Assembly (NCBI GenBank): GCA_900543325.1
Contig: UQQU01000009.1
Coordinates: 1-53,273 of the forward strand
Direction of reading: 5' to 3'
DNA: 53,273 bases
Source: an uncultured Clostridium sp.
GTDB lineage: Bacteria > Bacillota > Clostridia > Clostridiales > Clostridiaceae
The translations under genes and the position numbers were made by a program. The notes beneath the pieces are model-generated. The model was not told the origin of the DNA. It worked only from the letters and a program-made list of their open reading frames with translations, and did not search any database. Position 1 is the first letter of the stretch, and each line of letters opens with the position of its first letter. This document shows positions 34,006-42,219 of this stretch, one piece after another.

Positions 34006-34218
34006 TCATTCTTTTTCTAGTGTTTCACTCAAATCAATATGGGAATTATTTTCAACAATTCCAAATTCATCTTCTAATAATTCATCATTTGAGAAATCAT
34101 CATTAATCTTTAAATAATCTAAATCTCTATTCATTCCAAGTACATTATCATTCATTCTATTTCTTGATAAATTTTCATTATTTTTTAATTCTAATTTATC
34201 TAATATATCTTTTTCCAT
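34006..34218 (-). CDS. Small acidic hypothetical protein (70 aa)
   Basis: Not recognised. It has 70 residues with no Cys, Trp or membrane segment, and is rich in Asp, Glu, Asn and Leu (MNRDLDYLKINDDFSNDELLEDEFGIVENN). It is probably disordered or helical. The ATG follows a GAGGTGATATT site at good spacing, which supports real translation. It stands between a plus-strand lipoprotein and a plus-strand reductase. No terminator hairpin is obvious right after it. Confidence 0.5.
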   Translation of the reverse strand: MEKDILDKLELKNNENLSRNRMNDNVLGMNRDLDYLKINDDFSNDELLEDEFGIVENNSHIDLSETLEKE

Positions 34219-34382
34219 AATATCACCTCACAAAAAATTACACTAAATATTATTCCTATTTATTTAATTTTTAATTATTTATTTTTATCTGTAAAATATA
34301 ATAAATCAAACTATATCTTAATATCATAATTAATATCTTTCTTTAGTAAAATATACTATATATATTGATTTCACTTATTTTT

Positions 34383-34413
34383 TTATTAGATAGCAATAAT
34401 TATTATCTAATAA
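34383..34413. promoter_or_regulatory. Inverted repeat just upstream of the flavin reductase gene
   Basis: TTATTAGATA (34383-34392) and TATCTAATAA (34404-34413) are exact complements around 11 bases. The right arm ends four bases before the AGGAGG-type site. It could be an operator overlapping the promoter or a hairpin that affects ribosome access. Confidence 0.45.
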
Positions 34414-34428
34414 TATAGGAGGCGTTTT

Positions 34429-35166
34429 ATGAGTAATAAAAATTGGGATGGTTTTAAAGAATTAGTATTAGTTGATAAAACCGAGGTTTGTCCTGATATT
34501 ATTTCATTTTACTTTAAATCAAAAGATGGAAGTAAGCTTGTAAAGCATAAAGCTGGTCAATTCTTACCTTTTAAAATAAAAACTGATGATCCTAAATATA
34601 AAGATGTTATAAGAACATATAGTCTTTCTATGTTCCCTAATGAAGATACTTATAGAATAAGTGTAAAAAAAATTAATGGTGGACTAATTAGTACTTATCT
34701 ACATGAAAATCTTAATATAGGTGATTCTATTGAAGCAATGGTTCCAACAGGATTATTTACTATAAATAATAAAAATAATGATATAGTTCTAATCTCAGGG
34801 GGAATTGGTATAACCCCATTGTTATCTATGCTATATGAAGAATCATCTATTAGAAATAATATTCACTTTATACAAGCAGTTCAAAATTCTAAGATACATC
34901 CATTCAAAGATGATATAGAAAATATAGCTAAATTAAAAAATATTGAAAATACTGTATTTTATTCTGATCCTTTATCTGAAGATGTAGAAGGTGTAGACTA
35001 CGATTATACTGGATATGTAAACAAAGATTTCCTTAAAGACAATGTAAACTTAAATTCAGACTTTTATCTTTGTGGACCACCTCCATTTATGAAAGCTGTA
35101 GAAAGTATTTTACTTGAGCTTGGTGTAGATAATTCTAAAATAAATTATGAACTTTTTAGTAATTAA
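34429..35166 (+). CDS. Stand-alone FAD/NAD(P)-binding oxidoreductase (flavohaemoglobin reductase-like)
   Basis: Protein of 245 residues of the ferredoxin-NADP reductase superfamily, closest in form to the C-terminal reductase module of flavohaemoglobin Hmp. FAD site RTYSLS (about 67-72) and GGLISTYLHENL; NAD(P) site LISGGIGITPLLSM; C-terminal YLCGPPPFMKAVESILLELGV. There is no globin domain before it and no 2Fe-2S Cys cluster after it, so it must pass electrons to a separate partner. A strong inverted repeat abuts its ribosome site. Monocistronic. A role in NO or oxygen stress, or as a ferric/flavin reductase, is inference. Confidence 0.8.
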   Translation: MSNKNWDGFKELVLVDKTEVCPDIISFYFKSKDGSKLVKHKAGQFLPFKIKTDDPKYKDVIRTYSLSMFPNEDTYRISVKKINGGLISTYLHENLNIGDSIEAMVPTGLFTINNKNNDIVLISGGIGITPLLSMLYEESSIRNNIHFIQAVQNSKIHPFKDDIENIAKLKNIENTVFYSDPLSEDVEGVDYDYTGYVNKDFLKDNVNLNSDFYLCGPPPFMKAVESILLELGVDNSKINYELFSN

Positions 35167-35212
35167 TATACTATAATTCTATATCATTTTAAATATAAAA
35201 TTATCACAAAAC

Positions 35213-35249
35213 AAAAGCTAAAACCTAGCTATGTTAGGTTTTAGCTTTT
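35213..35249. terminator. Bidirectional terminator
   Basis: A perfect 14-bp stem AAAAGCTAAAACCT (35213-35226) with its complement (35236-35249), between convergent genes ending at 35166 and 35248. The minus-strand stop overlaps the stem. Confidence 0.8.
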
Positions 35250-35649
35250 ATTGATAGTGTAATTTAATTTCACCAATATTCTTTTCGTAACACATTTTAC
35301 AAAGTACTATTAACTCTTCATCATTATTAATTTCTTTGGTGTAAACTTCTAAATTAGTAATATTACCACACTCTTCACATTTATATTTTGCCTTTTCTAA
35401 AGCTTTATGTCTCTTTAAATTCCATTCTTCTTTATTATTAATATTACTATCTTCTTTATAATCATTTTTATTATTTCTGAATACAAAAATATTATTTCCA
35501 TCAGCAAAAATACTTTTTACCTTACTCTCAATACATTTTTTCAATGAAATTCTATCAGTACTTTTTCTCTTTTTATATTCTATATTTGCTCTTATTACTA
35601 TAATCTTTATTAAATATATTCCTAATACTAAGTATATTAAATTAAACAT
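35248..35649 (-). CDS. Membrane-anchored zinc-finger protein resembling a degenerate HNH domain
   Basis: Protein of about 133 residues. An N-terminal membrane helix (MFNLIYLVLGIYLIKIIVI) is followed by a basic region. The C-terminal part reads EEWNLKRHKALEKAKYKCEECGNITNLEVYTKEINNDEELIVLCKMCYEKN. Spacing of the two CxxC pairs and the preceding KRHKALE helix copies HNH endonucleases, but the catalytic histidines (VHH and the final CH) are replaced by VYT and CY. It is therefore probably a structural zinc finger, not a nuclease. The ATG at 35649 follows GGGTGA; an earlier ATG lacks such a site. Confidence 0.65.
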   Translation of the reverse strand: MFNLIYLVLGIYLIKIIVIRANIEYKKRKSTDRISLKKCIESKVKSIFADGNNIFVFRNNKNDYKEDSNINNKEEWNLKRHKALEKAKYKCEECGNITNLEVYTKEINNDEELIVLCKMCYEKNIGEIKLHYQ

Positions 35650-35728
35650 AAATATCACCCTTTTTATCATTAACTATTTTTTCTAAATCTATGCATTTTT
35701 CTAACAATAAAAAGGCGTAATATAAAAA

Positions 35729-35881
35729 TTAATTTAAATTAGGAAAATTAAATATATCTGTAATTCCGCTTTTTGACTTCGGTTCATTTTCATGCCTTAA
35801 TTTCTTTTCTTCTTCTTCACAAGGAATTACACCATCTATTAAACCATTATTATAATCATTTTCGCTTTTTTTATTTATCAT
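35729..35881 (-). CDS. Small hypothetical protein (50 aa)
   Basis: A 50-codon frame that starts MINKKSENDYNNG and ends IFNFPNLN. The ATG at 35881 has an AAAGG site eight bases upstream; an in-frame ATG three codons earlier overlaps that site. The protein is charged, with an EEEEKK run and a single Cys, and has no membrane segment. Unrecognised. The reading frame, ribosome site and position between two minus-strand genes support it as a real small gene, but homologues are needed to be sure. Confidence 0.45.
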   Translation of the reverse strand: MINKKSENDYNNGLIDGVIPCEEEEKKLRHENEPKSKSGITDIFNFPNLN

Positions 35882-35980
35882 AATCTTCATCCTTTCAACT
35901 TTTTAATATTATATAAATTATTATCCTCACCTATATTAAAATTATTTATAACTTGTTAAATAATTTTAATATAATAAAAT

Positions 35981-36024
35981 AAGCTTCTACATAATAGACC
36001 TTATAATCTATTATATAGAAGCTT
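35981..36024 (-). terminator. Intrinsic terminator of the 36041-36520 gene
   Basis: AAGCTTCTA-ATAATAGA (35981-35998) pairs with its complement at 36007-36024 apart from one mismatch. On the minus strand it is followed by ATTTTATT, 16 bases after the stop. Confidence 0.75.
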
Positions 36025-36040
36025 AACTTTATAATATTAA

Positions 36041-36520
36041 TTAGAACTGACGAATTATCTTTTGAGCATAGACAATTCCTACTCTTCTTTTTAACTTATC
36101 ATTTAATGCAAGCTCGACACTTGTATTATCATTTAATTCAAAAGTATAAACTGATAATCCTTTAATATTACTATTATAATAAACCTTTTTTTCTTTACCC
36201 TTAATATTGCTTTTATTATTTTCATATGCCTTTCTAACATCACTTAGTGAAATTACTTTAGCTACTTTTCTTCTGCTTTCATTATATATTTTACTTACAG
36301 TTATAGTATCATTAAATATTTCATACTCATACTCAACATATACTAAAAAACTTAAAATAAATAACCCTAAAGCTATGATTCCCATAACTACTGAAGCTAA
36401 TAATGATACTGTTAAAAAAAATGCTAAAAAAACTACAAATACCATAGATAGCCCCTTTAAAATATTACTTACAGTTTTACTTTTGTCACACTCAATAAAT
36501 TGCTCTAATACCTCTTCCAT
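36041..36520 (-). CDS. Membrane protein, DUF6106-like
   Basis: Protein of about 159 residues. The cytosolic N-terminus MEEVLEQFIECDKSKTVSNILKGLS leads into two adjacent membrane helices (about 24-65). A soluble C-terminal domain follows with alternating strands (YEIFNDTITVSKIYNESRRKVAKVISLSDV) and a final helix YAQKIIRQF, resembling a PH-like fold. The pattern matches the small clostridial DUF6106 family, of unknown role. The ATG at 36520 is preferred over one five codons earlier because GGGAGG precedes it. Monocistronic. Confidence 0.65.
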   Translation of the reverse strand: MEEVLEQFIECDKSKTVSNILKGLSMVFVVFLAFFLTVSLLASVVMGIIALGLFILSFLVYVEYEYEIFNDTITVSKIYNESRRKVAKVISLSDVRKAYENNKSNIKGKEKKVYYNSNIKGLSVYTFELNDNTSVELALNDKLKRRVGIVYAQKIIRQF

Positions 36521-36619
36521 TTTTATACCTCCCAAACACCCTTATTTTTATATTATAACAAAATTTATGTTAATTTAATATGTAAAACTTAGCTATATTT
36601 AATATTTTAATATAAGATT

Positions 36620-37756
36620 CTATAACCCTTTATAATAGTTTATTAATTCCTCCTTATTTTTAATACCTCTATTTTGAGGAATAGTTAACTCTGAAACATC
36701 CTTTCCATTTAGTTTACCATTAACTAAATATTCTTTTCCTAAGAAGTTTTGTCCCCAAGTGGCAATCTTATTTATCTCTGGTGTTTCTATATTTAATAAT
36801 TCTGCAAAAGCTTTTAAAATACATAATCCAAATTGAATATCTTCAATAAAGTATCTAGAGTTTTTATCTGGAATATACCCATTTTCTACTTCCACCATAG
36901 GTGAATCAATTCCTATAAATCCTGGTGCAGTATTTATTTTTTTACTTAATTCCTCTGGTGTTTCTATATTATATCTTATCTTTATTTTTTCAATATCTTT
37001 TGGATAAAAATCATTATTTACATTAAACCCATTAAATATTAATTCTAATTCTTCATCTAACTTTAATAACTCTGTTGAGGCCATAGTTCCCCATTCTTCA
37101 TAGAATAAGGGATTTCTATTATATACTGTTTCACCTTCCACATAATCATGGAATAACTCATATAATCTTGAAGGATGCATTGTAGGATTTGATGGTGATA
37201 AAGTTATTGCTAAGTAACTACTTAATGGAATACATGGAATATCAATAAAATTAGTCATGCATTCTGCTACTTTTTCTGAATACTCACCTGGAATTACTCT
37301 AATTTTCATAAATGGATTTCTTTGTTTTAATATTACTGATTCCCCGTATTTTTCTAATCTTATTATTGAAGGTACTCTTTGTGTCCCAAAGAATATACAT
37401 CCCTTATCTAATAAAGGATCTATTAGATATTCTTTTCCACCAAATCCTGGAATAGCACCTACTACTGTTCCCTTCTTTAAAAATGGAAGTATAGTATTGA
37501 TTGTTTTTTCCATCATAAACGAAGGATATGTTATTAATACATAGTCTGCATTTCCTACTGCCTCTTCATAACTTGATGTAATACAATGAATTTTCACTTC
37601 ATGAGTTATATTTTTTTCTTCTTCTACTAATACCATTTTCTCTTTAAAACTTTCTGGCTTTGAAGTGTGTAGCCATACCTTATTTTCATCTTTCATTGAT
37701 ATGTATGCAGCTAAATATGTTCCTATATTTCCTGCCCCTATAATACAAATATTCAT
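36620..37756 (-). CDS. NAD/NADP octopine/opine dehydrogenase family protein
   Basis: Protein of 378 residues. The N-terminal Rossmann site is ICIIGAGNIGTYLAAYIS (GAGNIG at 7-12), with VLITYPSFMMEKTINTILPFL after it. The C-terminal domain carries the Octopine_DH pattern SPSNPTMHPSRLYELFHDYVEG, including the conserved Asn-Pro-x-x-His region. The family reductively condenses an amino acid with a keto acid, or oxidises such opines. In clostridia it may serve opine-type metallophore or amino-acid metabolism; no partner synthase is adjacent. Start follows an AGGAGGAAT site. Confidence 0.85.
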   Translation of the reverse strand: MNICIIGAGNIGTYLAAYISMKDENKVWLHTSKPESFKEKMVLVEEEKNITHEVKIHCITSSYEEAVGNADYVLITYPSFMMEKTINTILPFLKKGTVVGAIPGFGGKEYLIDPLLDKGCIFFGTQRVPSIIRLEKYGESVILKQRNPFMKIRVIPGEYSEKVAECMTNFIDIPCIPLSSYLAITLSPSNPTMHPSRLYELFHDYVEGETVYNRNPLFYEEWGTMASTELLKLDEELELIFNGFNVNNDFYPKDIEKIKIRYNIETPEELSKKINTAPGFIGIDSPMVEVENGYIPDKNSRYFIEDIQFGLCILKAFAELLNIETPEINKIATWGQNFLGKEYLVNGKLNGKDVSELTIPQNRGIKNKEELINYYKGL

Positions 37757-38162
37757 ATTATTCCTCCTAATTTCATTAAAATATTTATTTCATATTTATA
37801 TTTTAACATTTTTTTATTTTATATTTATCTTCGCCTTATAAACTTTTAATTTTATATTTCTTTTCTTATATATGTAATTACAACTTATTTATAATATATA
37901 AGAATTATAATTTCAACCAATTTAATATAATCTATTCTAAAAAAAATTATATTCCATAAAAAGACTTCTACTTTTTAATATCTTAATAAATATCTAAATA
38001 CTATTTCACTTCACTTTATAATTTGTTAAAATTTTCTTAATAAGGTATTGCACACCTATGAGTTTTATTTTATAATAAGTTATAAATTACTTCTTAATAT
38101 TTTTAAAAATAACTTTTATAACGTTATTTTGTTCTATTTATTTTAATAGGGGGACTATATTT
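37757..38162 (+). promoter_or_regulatory. AT-rich intergenic region with the ABC exporter promoter
   Basis: This 406-bp gap between divergent genes holds no credible ORF or RNA. TTGCAC (38048-38053) and TATAAT (38071-38076), 17 bases apart, form a good plus-strand sigma-A promoter. AAATAAC (38107-38113) and GTTATTT (38123-38129) make an inverted repeat in the untranslated leader, a possible operator. The rest is featureless AT-rich DNA. Confidence 0.55.
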
Positions 38163-39077
38163 ATGAAATTAGAAATAAAAAATCTACGAAAAAGTTTCTC
38201 CGGTAATGAAGTTTTACATGGAATTTCATTTTCAGTAGAAAGCGGAAAAGCACTAGGATTACTTGGTCGAAATGGGGCTGGTAAAACGACAACTATCAGA
38301 ATATTAATGGATGTTTTCAAATGTGATTCAGGTGAAATATTATTTGATGGTAAACCTTTCATACCTCGCAATCATCAAATAGGTTACTTACCTGAAGAAA
38401 GAGGGTTATATCCAAAGAAAAAAGTTATGGACCAAATAGTATACCTTGCAACTTTAAGAGGAATTAGTAAAAAAGAAGCTAAAGAAAATACAAAAAAATG
38501 GTTAACTAGATTAGGTATTGCTGAATATGAAAATAGAAAGCTTGATACATTATCTAAAGGAAATCAACAAAAAGTTCAATTAGCTCAAACCTTAGTTTGT
38601 AATCCAAGCATAGTTATATTAGACGAACCATTTAGTGGTCTTGATCCTGTTAATGCTCAAATACTTAAAGATGTAGTTAATGAGTTAATTGCTGATAATA
38701 AAATTGTTATTTTCTCTAGTCATCAAATGAGTTATGTCGAAGAATTTTGTGAAGATATAGCAATAATAAATAAAGGAAATATTGCTTTAAGTGGAAATTT
38801 AAAAGATATAAAAAAGGAATACGGAAAAAATAGGCTTATTTTAAGTGCTAATAATTATTCATTAAATGAATTAAAAGATATTTGCGAAAATAATTTTTCC
38901 CACTTGGTTAGTATTTATGAAATAAAAAAGGATTTTTTAATATTAGAACTTTGTAAAAATTGTAGTAAAAACTCTTTTTTAAAAAGTATTATTGATTATG
39001 ATATCGATATTGAAAACTTTTCAGTATATGAACCTTCACTAACAGATATTTTTGTATTAAAGGCAGGTGATGAATAA
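38163..39077 (+). CDS. ABC exporter ATP-binding protein (YhaQ/NatA-like)
   Basis: ATPase of 304 residues. Walker A GRNGAGKT (35-42), Q-loop near QIGYLPEERGLYPKKKV, signature LSKGNQQKVQLAQ, Walker B IVILDEPFSGLD, switch His in FSSHQMSYVEEF. A 90-residue C-terminal extension ending YEPSLTDIFVLKAGDE is typical of YhaQ-type ATPases. Its stop overlaps the ATG of the permease gene by one base, so the pair forms one exporter. YhaQP and NatAB relatives are linked to Na+ or cell-envelope stress; the substrate here is not known. Confidence 0.9.
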   Translation: MKLEIKNLRKSFSGNEVLHGISFSVESGKALGLLGRNGAGKTTTIRILMDVFKCDSGEILFDGKPFIPRNHQIGYLPEERGLYPKKKVMDQIVYLATLRGISKKEAKENTKKWLTRLGIAEYENRKLDTLSKGNQQKVQLAQTLVCNPSIVILDEPFSGLDPVNAQILKDVVNELIADNKIVIFSSHQMSYVEEFCEDIAIINKGNIALSGNLKDIKKEYGKNRLILSANNYSLNELKDICENNFSHLVSIYEIKKDFLILELCKNCSKNSFLKSIIDYDIDIENFSVYEPSLTDIFVLKAGDE

Positions 39078-40348
39078 TGAAACAATTTTTTAATGTATTA
39101 AGTTTTGAATTGAGTAATTATTTTAAAAATAAGGGTTATCTTATTACTACTATACTTATTTCAATACTATTAATCCTAGGATTATCACTACCTTCATTAT
39201 TTGATATGTCCAAGCTTATCCCGCAATTATCAAGCAACAACTCTGAGATTACAGAAAATATTGAAGAAAAAAACGAGAGTAAAGATAAAACTAACTATGT
39301 TATCATGGATACTAATAATATTATTAGTGATAAAAGTGTTCTTGAAACTGCATTTCCCAACTCAAATTGGACTATAGTAAATAATAAAGATGAAGCTGAA
39401 AATCTTATAAAATCTGGTGATGCTAAAGCTGGATTTATTGTTGAAAGTTTAAATAAATATTCATACTTAGTTGATAATTCTGGTTTCACTGATACTAATC
39501 AAATTATTTTTGAAAACATATTATCTACATTAAATCAAATTGAGTATGCAGAAAATAATAATTTAAATATTGATGAATTACAATCAGTTATTAACATTCC
39601 TTTTGAATCAGAGATAAGCATATTAGGGAAGGATAGTGCAAGTAATTTCTTTTATGTTTATATATTTATTTTTGCAATGTATATGATGATATTGCTCTAT
39701 GGTCAGTTAATTGCCGTTTCAGTTACTTCTGAAAAAAGTAATAGAGCAATTGAAGTTCTAGTAACAAGTGCTAGTAGTAATAGCCTTATATTTGGTAAAG
39801 TAATAGGTGCTGCATTAGCAAGCTTCTTACAAGTTGCTATAATATTAGGATCTGGTATTATAAGCTATACATTAAATAGTAAGGCTTGGAACGGACTTTT
39901 AGATGGAGTATTTAAGATTCCTAGTAATATATTATTAACATTTATTATCTTCGGTAGTATTGGTTACTTATTTTACTCATTTATATTTGGTGCTCTTGGT
40001 GCATTAGTTTCAAAGACAGAAGATATTAGCTCTAGTATAGGACCTATAACTATGATTTTTGTTATTGTATTCCTTATAAGCATGTTTGGACTAACCAATA
40101 GTGATAGCCTTTTAATAAAAATCGCTTCATTTATTCCTTTTAGTTCTTCTATGACTATGCTTATAAGAGTTGCACTTGGTACTGTGTCTAATATAGAAAT
40201 AATTATATCATTTATTATCTTATTACTATCTACTATTTTAATAGCTATTGGTGCTGCTAAAATTTATAGACTAGGTACTTTAATGTATGGAAATCCTATT
40301 AAATTAAAAAATGCATTAAAATGGTTTAAAAAAGAAAAAATTTCATAA
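39077..40348 (+). CDS. ABC-2 type permease (YhaP/NatB-like)
   Basis: Permease of 423 residues. TM1 (about 19-38) is followed by a large extracytoplasmic domain (about 40-185) with charged, strand-rich sequence. Five more helices fill the C-terminal half. The SEKSNRAIEVLVTSASSNSLIFGKVIGAAL segment is the conserved ABC-2/NatB coupling region, and PFSSSMTMLIRVALG is typical. It partners the overlapping ATPase. It ends at a hairpin shared with the convergent sortase gene. Confidence 0.9.
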   Translation: MKQFFNVLSFELSNYFKNKGYLITTILISILLILGLSLPSLFDMSKLIPQLSSNNSEITENIEEKNESKDKTNYVIMDTNNIISDKSVLETAFPNSNWTIVNNKDEAENLIKSGDAKAGFIVESLNKYSYLVDNSGFTDTNQIIFENILSTLNQIEYAENNNLNIDELQSVINIPFESEISILGKDSASNFFYVYIFIFAMYMMILLYGQLIAVSVTSEKSNRAIEVLVTSASSNSLIFGKVIGAALASFLQVAIILGSGIISYTLNSKAWNGLLDGVFKIPSNILLTFIIFGSIGYLFYSFIFGALGALVSKTEDISSSIGPITMIFVIVFLISMFGLTNSDSLLIKIASFIPFSSSMTMLIRVALGTVSNIEIIISFIILLLSTILIAIGAAKIYRLGTLMYGNPIKLKNALKWFKKEKIS

Positions 40349-40365
40349 TATTGATTAGCAAATTT

Positions 40366-40393
40366 AAAGAGGGCTAAAACTTTAGCCCCCTTT
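40366..40393. terminator. Bidirectional terminator
   Basis: AAAGAGGGCTAAA pairs with TTTAGCCC(CC)TTT across a very short loop, between convergent genes. The sortase stop at 40392 lies in the right arm. Confidence 0.7.
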
Positions 40394-41099
40394 ACTCTAT
40401 TAATGAAGCACAAACTATAGTTCTAGCCTCATCAAATTCATAACTACAAGTATATAATGTAATTATATTTGAAATATCACCCTTAGAAATATCTTTCTTA
40501 TAGATGGATTTATTTTTTAAGTTATTAATATACTCATCAAATTCATAATTGCTAGCAAATTTATTTTTTAGATTAACCTGTCCACTACTATCTATAAATA
40601 TAGAAAATACCTCATAAAAATATTCTTTACCATCTTTAATTATCTTTATTTTTCCATTATCAAAAAAGTCTTTTTCCTTAAATTTATTTATATCAGCAAA
40701 CATACTACCATTTCTCATATTATGTCCATATAAAATCAAATTCTTATCATTAGAAATATCATTTTTACAATCAATAAAAATAGTACCCGCTATATCCTCT
40801 TCCCTATAAAAATTATTTTTTAGATAGAATTCATTATCTTTACTTTGTACTACTGGATAATCTATTTCAGTATTAGGTATATTAATCCAAAACTTATATT
40901 CTGAATTAATAGATTTTAATTTTTCGTCTATTAAACTTCTATTACCATTAACTTCTGAAATATTATTTATATCTTTAATTTGTTCATATGTTTTATTTGA
41001 TCTATAATATTTATAATTTTTATCCACTATTGTTGTAAGGCATATGATAACTATTATAAATAATAATATATTTATTACATTTTTGATTTTTTTACTCAT
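40392..41099 (-). CDS. srtB: Class B sortase
   Basis: Transpeptidase of about 235 residues. One N-terminal membrane anchor (KIKNVINILLFIIVIICLTTIV) precedes the catalytic domain. Catalytic His is in LILYGHNMRNGSMFADI, Cys in ITLYTCSYEF and Arg in DEARTIV; the TLxTCSYEF-DAR pattern is class B. It cleaves a sorting motif of an exported protein and links it to peptidoglycan. ATG at 41099 overlaps the YibE-type stop by 8 bp, with GTGAGA upstream. The metallophosphoesterase two genes upstream ends in a VNTGD sorting-like signal and is the obvious candidate substrate. Confidence 0.88.
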   Translation of the reverse strand: MSKKIKNVINILLFIIVIICLTTIVDKNYKYYRSNKTYEQIKDINNISEVNGNRSLIDEKLKSINSEYKFWINIPNTEIDYPVVQSKDNEFYLKNNFYREEDIAGTIFIDCKNDISNDKNLILYGHNMRNGSMFADINKFKEKDFFDNGKIKIIKDGKEYFYEVFSIFIDSSGQVNLKNKFASNYEFDEYINNLKNKSIYKKDISKGDISNIITLYTCSYEFDEARTIVCASLIE

Positions 41100-42219
41100 A
41101 ACATATCTCACTATTAACACTCTTTTTTCTTTCAAAAGTTAATAAACAAGCCGAAACAATAGATACCAATGGAACCGATAGTATTATAGCAATACTTCCT
41201 GAAACCCCCTGCATTATCTCAATACCAACTTCATACATATTTATAACTTGATTATATCTTAGTGCATAGGCATAATTTAAAATCAATGTATTTATTGATC
41301 CACCAGTAAAAGCTAATATTAATGTATTAGACATAGTTCCCATCATGTCTCTTCCTACATTTATTCCTGATTTGAAAAGCTCTTTTTTACCTATATTATT
41401 ATGACTATATATCTCATTAAGAGTAGATGCTATAGATATACTCACATCCATGACAGCTCCTAATGATGCAATAAGTATAGTAGCAAATAATATACCTCCA
41501 ACTTTCAAATCTGTATTATTTGCTATAAATACTAACTCTTCAACTTCTGAAACATTATAACCTGATATCTTTGCAATATGACCAAATCCAGCTGCACATA
41601 TTCCAGCAATTATTACTCCTATTATAGTACCCAGCATTGCAGCAATTGACTTTTTACTTATTCCATCAATTAAGTATAATGAAACTATTGTTATTAATAT
41701 TATTACAACTACAGCTGATAAAAACGGAGAATATCCCTTGTATAACATAGGCAGAAACAAATAAATTATACATATAAACGTAAATACTAATCCTATTGCT
41801 GATTTAAAACCTTTTTTACCTCCAATAGCCCAAAGCATAAGTAAAAATAATCCTACAAATATGTAAATAATATTAGATCTATCATAGCTATAAACTGTTG
41901 CTGTAGCACTTCCTTCATATTCACTTATACTAGCTATAACTTTCATTCCTACTGTACAATCAGCACCATACAAATATCCTGCAAAACTTGTACTATCTAA
42001 TATCTCTCCCTTTAAATTTCCACTTAATATCTTCAATTTGACTTTTTGATATCCAATTCTTGAACCATCTTCTTGAAGATTATCTTCTATTATCTCTATA
42101 ACAACAGCCTTTTCGTAACTCGTTCCAGTACGATTAATTAGCTCTACCTTTTCAATGTTATTAAAAAAATATAAAAACATATAATAAAATTCCATAAACA
42201 AATATATTAGAATTATCAC
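41092..42219 (-). CDS. YibE/F family membrane protein
   Basis: Protein of up to 375 residues. After a hydrophobic N-terminal stretch comes an extracytoplasmic beta-rich domain (about 22-115), then about seven helices. YibE/F motifs include SLGAVMDVSISIASTLNEI and GRDMMGTMSNTLILAFTGG. The 5' end is odd: the frame overlaps the metallophosphoesterase gene by 59 bp. Candidate starts (GTG 42219, ATG 42195, ATG 42180) all have weak ribosome sites. Its own signal region may have been lost by a deletion. One extra or missing T in a seven-T run (42163-42169) would fuse it to the upstream gene. Function of YibE/F proteins is unknown. Confidence 0.8.
   Translation of the reverse strand: MIILIYLFMEFYYMFLYFFNNIEKVELINRTGTSYEKAVVIEIIEDNLQEDGSRIGYQKVKLKILSGNLKGEILDSTSFAGYLYGADCTVGMKVIASISEYEGSATATVYSYDRSNIIYIFVGLFLLMLWAIGGKKGFKSAIGLVFTFICIIYLFLPMLYKGYSPFLSAVVVIILITIVSLYLIDGISKKSIAAMLGTIIGVIIAGICAAGFGHIAKISGYNVSEVEELVFIANNTDLKVGGILFATILIASLGAVMDVSISIASTLNEIYSHNNIGKKELFKSGINVGRDMMGTMSNTLILAFTGGSINTLILNYAYALRYNQVINMYEVGIEIMQGVSGSIAIILSVPLVSIVSACLLTFERKKSVNSEICYE

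Noticed and set aside
35248..35649. Active HNH endonuclease
   Set aside because: The catalytic histidines are replaced, leaving only the zinc-binding cysteines.
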